A stretch of 64,000 bases of DNA from Closterium sp. NIES-65 (Eukaryota; Streptophyta; Zygnematophyceae; Desmidiales; Closteriaceae). Shown here one piece after another: positions 1 to 10,430 of the stretch. Location of the stretch: positions 744,001-808,000 of the forward strand of contig CANXME010000853.1 of assembly GCA_948144175.1 (NCBI GenBank), given 5' to 3'. The translations under genes and the position numbers were made by a program. The notes beneath the pieces are model-generated. The model searched no databases, was not told where the DNA came from, and worked only from the letters and a program-made list of their open reading frames with translations. Within the stretch, counting starts at the first letter, position 1. Every line of letters begins with the position of its first letter.

Positions 1-191
1 CGGTGTAATATGGGCGTAATCCCAAGTGCCAATAGCCTTGCGTGCTTGTGCGCACTTGTGATTGTAGTATCGGGAAGGGCGTGTTCCCGAAGGTTCGTTT
101 TATCTCGTTTATCCTTGTATTTTCCGAGTATAAAAATGCCTTGTATTCAGTTTTAGTGACAAGTTTCGATTGAGAATTTGATCCTGTGACA
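1..191 (+). repeat. Ty3-like 5' LTR, 3' part
   Basis: This is the downstream part of an LTR whose start lies outside the window. It matches 13467-13657, where the same LTR is preceded by more of its body. A TATA box lies at 129-135 and the LTR ends near the TGTGACA at 185-191, just before a primer-binding-like site. The Ty3 assignment rests on the gag gene that follows, so it is an inference. Confidence 0.65.
129..135 (+). promoter_or_regulatory. LTR TATA box (TATAAAA)
   Basis: TATAAAA lies about 60 bases before the LTR end, a reasonable place for the LTR promoter. The same motif is at 13595-13601 in the second copy. Confidence 0.55.
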
Positions 192-193
192 CT

Positions 194-207
194 TGGTAAT
201 CAGAGCC
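194..207 (+). other. Primer-binding-like site, initiator Met tRNA type
   Basis: TGGTAATCAGAGCC resembles the usual plant initiator-Met primer site TGGTATCAGAGCC with one extra A. It directly follows the LTR. The second copy, at 13660-13673, is identical. Confidence 0.6.
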
Positions 208-274
208 GATCTCATTCGACGACTCTCGGCTAAGCAGCGGTCGCGGAACGAAAAACCGCCGGGGGCGACCAATT

Positions 275-404
275 TGTGAAAGTTTAGAAGAGAGAAGAGA
301 GATTGCACTAGCAAGCAGCAAGATACATATAGGAAACCGTAAGGGGTTGTACTCGCTATAGAGTACCCCACTGCAGGCTAGAGAACAAAGATAACATTCT
401 GACA
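275..404 (-). mobile_element. Antisense solo LTR with CAATT target duplication
   Basis: Read on the minus strand this 130-base segment starts TGTCAGAAT and ends TTTCACA, as the Copia-A/D/G LTRs of this window do, and shares their body (TAGCCTG, GTGGGGT, CTATAGCGAGTACAACC, TGCTAGTGCAA). It is flanked by CAATT at 270-274 and 405-409, a 5-base target duplication. It therefore entered the leader of the Ty3-like element in reverse and was reduced to a single LTR. The same solo LTR sits at 13741-13870, so it predates the duplication of the Ty3 segment. Confidence 0.85.
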
Positions 405-480
405 CAATTCGACGCCGATTTCTGGTAAGCACCAGTTCCGCGCTTTTCGAATTAACCCCTTTGCGTGGTTTCTGAACAGG

Positions 481-1394
481 ATGGGTTCGCCGGCGACCAA
501 CGACGTTACGCAGCAGCTCTTCGCGCAAATCGCCAAGATGGAAGCGGAGATGCGAGCGACGACTGAACGGTCGCGATTGGAGAACGAGCAGCTCCGAAAC
601 GAACTGCAGCGCGTTACGCAGCTCCTCTCGACCATGAACATTCCTGCTTCGACGACTTCGCAGCAGTCGCAGCGCCAGTTTGAGGTTCCGAAACTTCGCT
701 CGCCGGAATCGTTCGACCCTAGCGATCGAAAATCCGACGTCACGCGGTGGCTCGCGACGATGGAAATTTATTTCACGGCGATCGGATGGTCGACGACGGA
801 GTACGACGGCGAGAAAATTCGTCTCGCGACAACATTGATGCGCGGTCCAGCTCTCGAGTGGCTCGGGAGCAACAGCAGCATTTTCCAGGGCGAAGCCACG
901 TGGCAGCAGTTCCGGGCAGACATTCTCAAACGTTTTGAGCCGATTAATTCCACTTATATTGCGCGCGAAAGAATACATCACCATAGGCAATTCGGGAGTG
1001 CCGCGCAATACACGCAGCAGATGGAGGAATTTTATAATCGCATCCCCGGCATTACCAAGGGCGAAAAAATTCAGTCCTACATCGCGGGGTTGAAAACCGA
1101 CAATCGGCGCCAGTTTGCAGCAGCGAATTGCAGCAGCTACAGCGAAATCGTATCGGCCGCGGAGCGTTTTGACTTGGTCAACTCCGGAACACGACGGCCC
1201 CACGTCGTCGGATCACGACAAGGGGATCGCTCGGCTTCAACCACGTTCGCCGACCCCATGGAAGTCGACAAATTCGACGCGAATTCACGACCTACAAAAA
1301 ACAAAACGTTTTGCGAATTTTGCGGCGGAAACGGACATCAGATTGTCGGCTGTTTTCACATGAAATCTGCACGTGCGGCATTCCGAGCTCGTGG
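481..1394 (+). pseudogene. gag: Ty3-like retrotransposon gag, copy 1 (3' end lost)
   Basis: Structural Gag protein that would form the particle around element RNA. The ATG at 481 opens about 305 codons. An N-terminal Glu/Arg-rich coiled-coil-like stretch (residues 10-45) is followed by a retrotrans_gag domain with the typical W(L)-MEIYF, GPALEWL, W-QFRADILKRF and REEI-type motifs, then a zinc knuckle of the CX2CX4HX4C type (CEFC...H....C) near residues 279-292. The frame is open until the LTR of A1 cuts it at 1394, and the ORF then runs into the LTR and stops at 1408. Any protease and pol that followed are absent here. The second copy at 13947 differs by a CAG to TAG change and a 13-base deletion. 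Seen: motifs and interruption. Inferred: Ty3 superfamily, because the pol is missing. Confidence 0.8.
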
Positions 1395-1522
1395 TGTCAG
1401 ATTTATATGACATAGTTTCTGTAGGCTATACTGGGGTAGCACATATGGGGTACAGGGTTTCTAGGGTTGTATTTGTACCCAATCTTCCATAGTCATTCAT
1501 TCCTGTTTTTCCTTGTTTCACA
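1395..1522 (+). repeat. Copia-A 5' LTR of A1
   Basis: 128 bases, TGTCAG at the start and TTTCACA at the end. It is followed at 1523 by TGGTATAGAGCGGG, the same PBS-like sequence as in A2 and A3. It is more diverged from the A3 LTR than the two A3 LTRs are from each other, so this insertion is older. Confidence 0.85.
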
Positions 1523-1619
1523 TGGTATAGAGCGGGTCCTACCTTAGGACCGTTTTTTTTAGGGCCCACCGAAGCGCGCCCCGAGGCGCGCCTTTTTTTT
1601 AGCGACCCCTCGGGTCGCC

Positions 1620-2450
1620 TTTTCCCTCGCGGCCCCGCTGTCCCTCAGACGCGGCCCCGCCACCTCTCCTGTTTGACGCGGCCCCGCCGCCTCCCCTGAC
1701 GCGGCCCCGCCGCCTCCCCTGATGCGGCTCCGCCGCCTCCCCTGACGCGGCCCCGCCGTCTGTTTGACGCGGCCTCGCCGCCTTCCCTGACGCGGCTCCG
1801 CCGCCTCCCCTGACGCGGCACCGCCGCCTCCTCTGACGCGGCTCCGCCGCCTCCCCTGACGCGGCTTTGCCGCCTCCCCTGACTCGGCTCTGCCGCCTCC
1901 CCTGCCGGCCCGCCGCTGCTCCTGCCGGCCCGCCACTGCACCTGCCGGCCCGCCGCTGCACCCAGCGGCCCGCCGCCTCTGACGGCCTCGCCGCTGCACC
2001 TGCCGGCCCGCCGCCTCTGACGGCCTTGCCGCTGCACCTGCCGGCCCGCCACTGCACCCTACGGCCCGCCGCCTGCACCTGCCGGCCCGCCACTGCACCT
2101 GCCGGCCCGCCGCTGCACCTGCCGGCCCGCCGCTGCACCTGCCGGCCCGCCACTGCACCGGTCAACCCGCCGCTGCACCTGACGGCCCCGCCCCTGGATC
2201 TCCTAGCCGAGCCGCCCCAGCAGCCGAACCGCCCGTGAGCCGAGCCGCCCGACGCCGAGCCGCCCGCAACCCGAGCCGCCCTGCCGCCGAGCCGCCCGGG
2301 AGCCGAGCCGCCCTGCACCCGAGCCGCCCAGCCGCCGAGCCGCCCGGGAGCCGAGCCGCCCGGGAGCCGAGCCGCCCGGGAGCCGAGCCGCCCTGCGCCC
2401 GAGCCGCCCAGCACCCGAGCCGCCAGGTCGCTGAGCCGCCTTTCTGCATA
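1620..2450 (+). repeat. GC-rich minisatellite leader of A1
   Basis: The untranslated leader between the PBS and the gag ATG consists of degenerate tandem units of about 20-24 bases. First come units with GACGCGGCCCCGCCGCC, then CCTGCCGGCCCGCCGCTGCA, then GAGCCGCCCGGGAGCC. Long ORFs on both strands here are composition artefacts. A2 and A3 have comparable leaders with different unit arrays. Confidence 0.8.
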
Positions 2451-2539
2451 CCTACTCGACCTGCCCTGCCTGGTGAGCACAGTCCCACTACCACTGCGAG
2501 CTCTTTCCCTGCTGCTTGCACTGCGTCGCTGTCGTCGCC

Positions 2540-5437
2540 ATGGCTACCCCTAGTGTCCTAGCTTTTGACGCTGAGGGTCGCGCCATTGATTTTGAGGCCT
2601 GGTTAGACGACCTGCAGCTGTTCTTACAGTGCGACAGGGCTGACGACCTTTCTCTCTTTGATCTCACCTCTGGCGCCTCTCCTGCTCCTGCTGCTGATGC
2701 TGATCCCGCTGTCCGCTCTAAGTGGGCCACCCGCGATGCTGCTGCACGTCTTGCTGTGCGTCGCCACCTCCCTACCTCTGAGCGTGCGCACTTTAGTCAG
2801 TACAAGAGTGCTCAGACCTTGTACGACGCTGTAGTTGCGCGCTACTCCTCCCCTGCCACTGCTGCACTGAGCCGTCTCATGCTTCCCTACCTCTTTCCTG
2901 ACCTCTCTGCCTTTCCCACTGTCGCTGACCTCATTACGCACCTCCGCACTAGTGACACTCGCTACCGCGCCGCCCTTCCTGCTGAGTTCTGCGCTAAGAA
3001 CCCCCCCCCCATGTACATCGCTCTCTACTACGTAGTCGCGCGCCTCCCTGACTCCCTTCGCGTCGTCAGGGACCACTTTCTTGCAGTCTGTCCCACCACC
3101 CTCACCGTCGACCTCCTCGAGAAGGCCCTCCTTGCAGCGGAGAAGAGCATAGTCGCTGTAGGTGCTTCTCGTGGTGACCCTCGCACCCCCATCTTTGAGG
3201 GGTGCTCTCCTTCCCCCTTGCTGCCCTCTGTTGCCTCTGCTGCTGCTGCCGACCTGCTTGGTCTTGAGTCGGTCGGCGCGGCGTCTGCCCCTAGTGGGAG
3301 ACGTCGCTCCAGCAAGGGCAAGGGGGGCAAGGGCGCGGGAGGAGCTGGAGGGGGCGGTGGCGGTGGCGGCGGTGGCGGCGGAGGGAGTGGGGGTGGCGGC
3401 GGGACTAGTGGCGGGGGTGGTGGTGGTGGTGGTGGCAGCAGCGGCGGAGACGGTGGTGGTGGTGCCAGCGGTGGTGGTGGAGGCAGCGGCGGAGGTGGAG
3501 GCGGCGGAGGTGGAGGCGGTGGAGGCGGCAGCGGAGGAGGCAGTGGTGGTGGAGGAGGTGGAGCTGGTCGGGGTGGTACCCAGCAGCGTAGCGGCGGTGG
3601 TGGTGGCCAGCGCTCGCACCGGCAGCAGCAGCAGCGCTCGCGGGACATCCCTTCGCCTCTGCAGCTTCGTGAGTGGTACGCTGGGCGTCAGAGGGGTGGG
3701 GGTACTGGTCCCTGCACCTACGTTCTTCGTTCCGGCGACCGCGCGGGTGAGCAGTGTGGGGGTGCCCACGCCACCCAGCGCTGCTTTGGCCGCCTGACGG
3801 ACGCGTGGCGTCAGCAGTTCCCTGGGGCTAGTGAGATCCCTCGCTGGGATGAGCTTCTCAGGGCTGGTGTAGCGATCTTTGATCTTGATTTTGATGCTAT
3901 CCTTACTGCTATGTATGTTGTGGATTATAGTGAGGAGAATGAGGGTTACCGTTGTTTCCAGCCCGACCCGGGCATTGGTACTGCTGCACTAGGTGCTTGT
4001 GAGGCTGCTGCTCTAGGTGCCAGTGCGTCTGTGCTCTCAGGTACTGGTGAGACTGCGCTCTCAGGTACTGCGTCGTCCTCGTCCTCCCTCACTTTCACAC
4101 TTGACTCCGGAGCTTCTCGCTCCTTCTTTCGAGACCGCACTACCCTTACGCCGCTCGGCCGGCCGGTTGCAGTCTCCCTTGCTGACCCCTCTGGAGGTCC
4201 TGTCCTGTCTCACTTTTCCACTGTCCTCCCGTGTCCGGCTGCCCCTTCGGGCACCCTGTCGGGTCTGTACCTTCGCTCGTTCTCCACGAACTTGGTGAGT
4301 GGAGCGGACCTGCAGGATGGGGGTGTTCACCAGTTCACTCCTGCGAGTCGGCGCGTGACCCACTGCACGGAGGCACGCACAGGCAGACACCTGGCCATGT
4401 TCTCGCGTCGGCCGGGGTCGAGTCTCTACACCCTGACCGTTGAGTCTCCTCCTGTCCCTGCGTCTGGTCAGGTGGCTGCGTCGGGTCAGGTACTTGCTGC
4501 TGCGTCCCGGTCAGGTCCTGAGTCTGCCCCCTGTTCTTGTCGCCTCCTGTCTCACGAGACTCTCCTGTGGCACCACCGTCTTGGCCACCCCTCCTTGCCC
4601 CGTCTTCGGAGCATGGCTTCCCGTGTCCTTGTCTCTGGTCTTCCCCAGTCTCTCCCTCCTCTCCCCTCCGGGCCAGGACCTTCCTGTGTCCCCTGTGTCG
4701 AGGGTCGCCTCCGGGCTACTCCTCACTCCTCCCACTTCCCCCCGACAGAGGCTCCCCTGCAGACGCTTCACATGGATGTGTGGGGCCCAGCCCCTGTCCG
4801 TGGGCAGGGTTACGAGCGCTACTTCCTGTTGGTGGTTGACGACTACTCGCGTTACACCACAGTCCTCCCCTTGCGCAGCAAGGGTGAGGTCACTGAGGTG
4901 CTGATCGACTGGATCCGCGAGGCTCGTCTCCAGCTCAGGAAGAGCTTCGGCTCGGACTTTCCTGTTCTGCGTCTGCACTCTGACAGAGGCGGAGAGTTCT
5001 CTTCTCGCCTTCTGCGAGACTACTGTCGCGCACGGGGGATCCGCCAGACCTTCACGCTTCCGGACTCACCACAGCAAAATGGGATTGCTGAGCGCCGCAT
5101 TGGCATGGTCATGGATGTCGCTCGTACGTCCATGATGCATGCGGCTGCCCCCCATTTTCTGTGGCCGTTTGCGGTGAGGTACGCGGCGCATCAGCTCAAC
5201 CTTCACCCCCGGGTCTCTCGGCGTGCGATGTCCCCAGCCTTGCTGTGGACGGGGAAGGTTGGCGATGCGTCTCTGTTCCGTGTCTGGGGATCTCGGGCGT
5301 TTGTCCGCGACTTGTCTGCGGACAAGCTGTCCCCTCGTGCTGCTCCCTGTGTCTTCCTTGGCTTCCCCACTGACGCCCCAGGGTGGCAGTTTTACCACCC
5401 CTCCTCTCGTCGTGTTCTGTCCTCCCAGGACGTCTAG
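2540..5437 (+). pseudogene. gag-pol: Copia-A gag-pol, copy A1, truncated after integrase
   Basis: Gag-pol polyprotein of a Copia element, 965 codons before a stop created at the junction with Copia-B. The ATG at 2540 (GCCATGG context) matches the start of A2 and A3; the frame is open further up only through a TTG. Order: gag domain (about residues 1-230), Gly-rich linker encoded by 3340-3570, a Cys/His motif (C-x13-C-x3-H-x4-C), aspartic protease with DSGAS, integrase zinc motif (HHRLGH...CVPC), and integrase core with HMDVWGP, SDRGGEF and NGIAERR. The frame is otherwise intact. RT and RNase H are lost, so the copy cannot be autonomous. The last Copia-A codons correspond to SSQDV, immediately before the segment that leads to RT in A3. 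Confidence 0.85.
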
Positions 5438-7596
5438 AACGGCATGGCGGAGAGAGAGATGCGGACGGTGGTGGAGTCGGTGCGGACGATGCTGCTGCAC
5501 ATGGGCGTGCAGCACCACTGGTGGCACCTCGCTCTGCGGCAGGCCGTCTGGGTCCGCAAACGATAGGGGAGGGATTGAAGTCGACGTCGATAGGGGAGGA
5601 GCAGGTCGAGGAGCAGCAGCCGACCGGGGAGCAGGCAGCAGTGAAGCCGACCACGGAGCAGTCGGCAACCAGACAGTCGGCAGGGTAGCCGACCACAGGG
5701 GAGAGGTCAGCGAGGACGTCGACCGAGGTGCAGCGGGACGACGAGGGCAGTGAAGATGGTGACGAAGGAGGGGACGCCGAGGTGTCCACCAAGAGTGACG
5801 TGGTGGAGGTTCGGCCGGAACCCCGGAAGTCAGGCCGAGTTCGGAGGCCACCCGACTTCTTCGTCCCCGCTGCCTTCACCACGGTGTACGACGTGGACGA
5901 CGACGACAACTTGGCGTATGACGATGCCGAGGAGGATGAGGAGTTTCCGGAGCTCGACCCCGACATGCTGGCCGACCCAGAGCACCGTTGGGACATCTCG
6001 ACGATGACGGTGAAGGAGGCGTTGGCAAGCTGGAAGGGCCCGGTGGTGAAGGCCGCCATGGAGGAGGAGATCCGCAGCCTCATCAACATGGACACGTGGG
6101 AGCTAGTCGAACGCCCGCCAGGGGTGAACGTCATGAAGAACCGGTGGGTGTTGACGACGAAGTACCACATCGACGACACCGTCGAGCGCGAGAAGGCGAG
6201 GCTGGTCGTGAAGGGCTTCACGCAGGTGTACGGCGCCGACTATGACGAGACGTTCGCGCCGGAGGGCAGCTACGTCACGCTGAGGATCTTCCTCAGCATC
6301 GTCGCCGTCCTCAACCTCAACCTGATGCAGCTCGACATGAAGAACGCCTTCTTGCAGAGCAAGCTCGACCGGGTGCTCTACATGTCCCAGCCGGACTACT
6401 TCAACGACGGAACCGGCCGGGTGTGCAAGCTGCTGAAGAGCCTGTACGGCCTGAAGCAGTCGCCGGTGTTGTGGTACTTGGCGCTCAACGACGTGCTGAT
6501 CGACGCCGGGTGGAAGAAGAGCCAGGTCGACGAGGCTCTCTACTTTAAGGTCGGCATGGACGGAGTGGCCTGCTGGGTGCTGGTCTACGTTGACGACCTG
6601 CTCGCCGCCAGCAGCAGCACCGAGATGCTGAAGGAGCTGAAGGAGCTGCTGGAGTCCGCCTTCAAGCTGCGTGAGATCTCGCCGGTGCAGAAGAACCTTG
6701 GGCTGGAGATCGTCCGCGACAGGTCGGCGGGGAAGCTGCAGCTGCACCAGCAGGGCTACGCGGACAAGCTGCGTAGGCGTTTCATCGACGAGGAACAGAC
6801 CGGGCGCACCCCGAAGACGCCGGTCTCGGTCGATGCCTACGCCGAGCTCACCTTCGACGACGAGGAGGCACAGGAGCGACAGGAGGAGGAGTACCGGCAG
6901 AAGGTCGGCTCGCTGCAGTTCGCGGCGACGACGACAAGGCCAGACCTTGTCTTCGCCTGCAGCAAGCTGGGGAGCGGTCTCACGGTGAGGAGCGACCAGC
7001 ACTGGCGCGAGGTCGACCGCTGCCTCGCCTACCTCGCCAACACGCGTGACACCGCCCTGGAGTTCGGTGGTGGACTTGAGTCGCTGGAGCTGGTCGGCTA
7101 CGTGGACGCCGACGACGCCGGTGACAAGCAGAACAGGACGAGCACGGGCGGCTACGTGTTCGTCTACGGAGGGGCCGCGGTCTCCTGGTCGAGCTAGCGC
7201 ATCAAGTGCGCGACGTTGTCGTTGACCGGGTCGGAGTACGTGGCGGCCACGGAAGCCGGAAAGTAGGGACGTGGACTTCGCTTCCTCCTCGCAGAGTTCC
7301 AGCAGCTGAATGCTGGGAAGCCAACCGTCCTTCGGGTGGACAACAAGTCGGCCATCACAGTCGCCGAGGGCATGGGGTTAACGGGCAACCTCAAGCACAT
7401 GGAGCGGCGACAGGCCTAGCTGCAGCACATGGTGAAGCGCGGGAAGTTCTCGCTGAGGTACATCCCAACCACCGAGCAGCCGGCCGACTTCCTGACGAAG
7501 GCGCTGCACTATCCAGCCTTCAACCGGTGCTCCGTCGCTATCGGCCAGGTGCGCTTGGCCGACATGTGCGACGAAGCTGACGAGGTGCAGCAGTAG
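5438..7596 (+). pseudogene. pol: Copia-B pol, copy B1 (end of integrase, RT, RNase H)
   Basis: 3' part of a Copia-B pol joined to A1. It starts inside the integrase core (NGMAERE) at the position equal to 17446 of B2 and 43313 of B3. It then carries the acidic linker and the RT domain (FTQVYGADY, LDMKNAF, SLYGLKQSP, catalytic YVDD encoded near 6590) and RNase H (GYVDADDAG, VDNKSAI, PADFLTKAL). The RT reading frame is open at 5689-7197. Downstream the RNase H frame is crossed by TAG codons at 7195, 7264 and 7417 before the terminal TAG at 7594, the same sites as in B2 and B3. The frame also breaks between integrase and RT. It is a non-functional fragment. Confidence 0.85.
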
Positions 7597-7723
7597 GTGC
7601 CATGCCCTCTTGCATGGCTGGTGCGGTGGACGACGTGCTGGGTGTTGGGTGCACGTCGACGAGCTTTCTCCGAGGAGTACTGCCGTGTGGGCTGGGGGCC
7701 CAAGCGTGAACGCGGCAGGGGAG

Positions 7724-8883
7724 TGTCAACGGGAGTTGTGTGCTGGCCCCGTCCTCGCTTGGGCGGGCCGACGTCGTGGTCGGGTGTGAGGGGAGCAGCC
7801 GACGTGCAGCAGTGGGCTAGCTGGTTGACGAGGAGGTCGACCTGCACTGGGGCCACTGCACGGGCGCCGACTTCAGGGTGGCGCCGACTTCAGGGAGGTC
7901 GACCTGGGAGGTCGACCTGCGGAGGACATCAACTTGGTGACGTCAACTTGGGGCAGCCGACTTCGGTGGTCGGCTGACAGGACCTGCTGGTCGACTTGCT
8001 GGTGGTTGACCTGACCTGGTGGTCGACGGAGGAGGGGCCGGCGTCGACCTCGACTCAGGACGCCGAGCGGTTGGGCGTCGAGTAGCTGGGCGTCAACTGC
8101 GTGACGCTGACTTCGGTTAGCCGGCTTGGGAGGTCGGCGGACAACTGCACTGGTCGACGAGGAGCTGGTCGACCAGGAGTGCTGGTCGACGCGGAGCTGG
8201 TCGACCAGGAGTGACGTTGACCTGGAGGAGGTCGACCGAGGGTGTGGTCGACCTGGTGAGGTCGACTGGAGGTGGCCGTCGACTTGGGAGGTCGACGGGC
8301 AAGTATGGGAGCTGCTGGTCGACGTGGTTGCCCGGTCGACCAGGTTACCTGGGTGACGAGGTTCTGCGGAGGAATGCGATGGTCGCCCAGGCAAAGTTGG
8401 CGAGCCCGGCCTCGGTGGTGGTATCCCGAGGTCGACATGGCGGATCAGGTGGAGTCGTTAGGACAGTGACATGTGTTGTGCAGGTGACGAGGCTCAGCCC
8501 GCCAATCATCTGCGCGCACCTGCGAAGCGGGTGCGCTGCTGTTCTGCGTGAGCAACGCTGGCACGCCGTCAACCTGCGACGTTGGCACGCCATCGAATTT
8601 GCACTGCTGGAGTGCGGTCAACCAAGTCGTGCTGGAACGCGGTCGACCATGCTGCGCTGGCAGTCGACCGACCTGAATGTTTGCTCTGATATAGTCTTGC
8701 CATGCCAACTTCATTGTACCATTGTTGTCTACTTTCTCTAGTGAAACTCTTGCCAAATTACCTTGTGAACTATCAAGTAGTGTGTGCACTAGGAAAACAA
8801 CTTAGGACCAACGAATGCAGAGATCACACGAGCACCCATGCCTAGCCCGTAGTCTAGCTCCCGTTGTAGTAGTTATCTCCGCA
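7724..8883 (+). repeat. Copia-B 3' LTR of B1
   Basis: 1160 bases, TGTCAAC at the start and CTCCGCA at the end, preceded by a purine-rich tract (GGCAGGGGAG). It is extremely rich in GTCGAC between about 7890 and 8450. GTGCT follows at 8884-8888, the same base string as the B3 target duplication, so B1 shares B3's insertion site and was copied with its 3' flank. Confidence 0.9.
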
Positions 8884-10430
8884 GTGCTAGCAGCGCACCT
8901 GTGGGGGAGGGGCGGGGTTGGCGCACGGGGGTGGGAGCTAGGGAGGGGGAGGGGGAGTGGGGGCAGCAGGGGGAGGTGCGGGTGGTTTGGGGGGCGCCAG
9001 GATTGGTGGTTCCAATGGAGCCACGCTGTCTGCTCTGCATGCCAACCTGCCCGCTGTTAGAGCGTGAGTGATTGCATTGCAATCTGAAAGTCATGCCAAG
9101 CCAAGCCTTGCCAGTGAAGTGGGAGGGGGAGGGGGGATAGCAGGGGGAGAAGTGGGTGGTACTGATGCTTGCCGACCTGCCTGCACTGCTTGCCGACCTG
9201 CCAGCAATGCTTGACGACCTGCCTGCACTACTTGCCGACCCGCCTGCTCTGACAGCGTGAGTGAGATCAAGAGCCATCTTTGACACTGCAAGCCTCTTCC
9301 TCTTGCATTCCCCGTCCCATGTCCCTTCCTTTCCTTTCCTCAGAGCCATCTCTCTTGCTCAATGTGTTGAGTTCCTTTTCTGACTGCTATCTGCCGCTTC
9401 TCTGCCTGCGTCCTTCCCCCTCCCCCTCCTCTCTCCCTCTCCCATTTGAGGGCCGTCTCGCTCGCTCAGTGCATCTATTCTCTCATCTCAACCGACTCTA
9501 CCGTCAATCCAACGGCTCCCCCTCGCACCTCCCCTATCCACCCCCTCCGCCCCCTTCTCAGCCCTCCCCTCCATCTCCCTCACTGGGGGAGGAGGAGGAG
9601 GATGTGGGGGAGGAGGGATGGGAGGGGTGGGCTCTGGTGCGAAGGCTGGTTCTTTGGGCTCTAGCACCATTAGCAGCAGTACCAGAAGTGCTGCTGCTGC
9701 TGCTGCCGCTGCTGCTTCTACTGAGGGGAAATGGTGAGTGGAAGAGGGGGAGGGGCAGGGGGAAAGGGAGGGACAGCAGCAGGAAGGAGCGGCTTAGGGT
9801 TTGGATTGCTAGGGGCGATAGGGGCCAGTATGGGCATGTCCCGAACCGAGACCGCCCGAATCAGCCAGCTTGGTTCGGCGGTAGGCTTGGGCGGAAGCTC
9901 GGGAGGAGGGGATGTGGGGAGGCAGGATGGGGGTGTAGGGGATGGCGTGATGCTCCAGCTGCTAAAAGCGGCTGAGCTGGAGGGTATCAAACTGCTCATC
10001 TCAACGTATCTCCCCTTTGGTGAGAATGCATTCCACTTGTCCTAGCTCACACATTGAAGGCTTTGAAACGATGGAGGAAAGAGGGTCGGGGTGGTGCTGC
10101 CGCAACAGAACTGGAGGGGATTAGACTGCTCGTTTCAACGTATCTCCCCTTCGGTAGGAGATGCGTCTTCTGCTGGTTCAGAATACCAAAGCCCTTGAGA
10201 CGAGGGTTGGGAAGTGGAAGGGACAGTGTGGGCAGCTATTCAGGGCAATTCTCCATGTAAATCAAACCCCAATTTCTTCTCTTTCCCTATCCCTCCACCC
10301 CCAGTCCCTAATAAAAAATGGCCTTGCTTGCCTGCAGGTCAACCTGTCGACTTCCCCACACCTGCCACCATCACCACACTTTGCACCCAACCAGCTACCT
10401 ACTCTCAAGAACTCTCACCATACCTTCACC
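8884..10430 (+). other. Segment C1: unrecognised, possible host exons
   Basis: Not transposon-like until about 10431, and present three times. It holds Gly/Pro-rich and pyrimidine-rich DNA plus several GTGAGT donor-like sites that end short open stretches, and an acceptor-like tract (CTTGCCTGCAG) near 10340. Two short reading frames repeat the peptide pattern ELEGI(K/R)LL(I/V)STYLPFG at about 9975-10020 and 10110-10155. I do not recognise a family. It may be the broken 3' part of a host gene; no complete gene model can be supported. Confidence 0.4.

Larger units (their letters stand above)
1395..5437 (+). mobile_element. Copia-A copy A1, 5' part (truncated)
   Basis: Begins with a 128-base LTR inserted in Ty3 gag after CGTGG. 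It continues through the PBS and a 1 kb leader into gag-pol and ends at about 5434, where Copia-B sequence begins abruptly. RT, RNase H and the 3' LTR are missing, so the second target duplication cannot be seen. The parent family is defined by A2 and A3. Confidence 0.85.

Noticed and set aside
1559-2561. Long Arg/Gly/Ala- and Pro-rich ORFs on both strands
   Set aside because: They lie in the GC-rich minisatellite leader, overlap in several frames, differ between copies and have no domain. They are composition artefacts.
3028-3769. Antisense Pro-rich and Thr/Ala-rich ORFs
   Set aside because: They are shadows of the polyGly-coding tract and gag of Copia-A on the plus strand.
9280-9975. 231-residue ORF in segment C as a gene
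   Set aside because: Low-complexity Ser/Pro- and Gly/Arg-rich with competing frames. No motif, and splice-like signals lie inside it.
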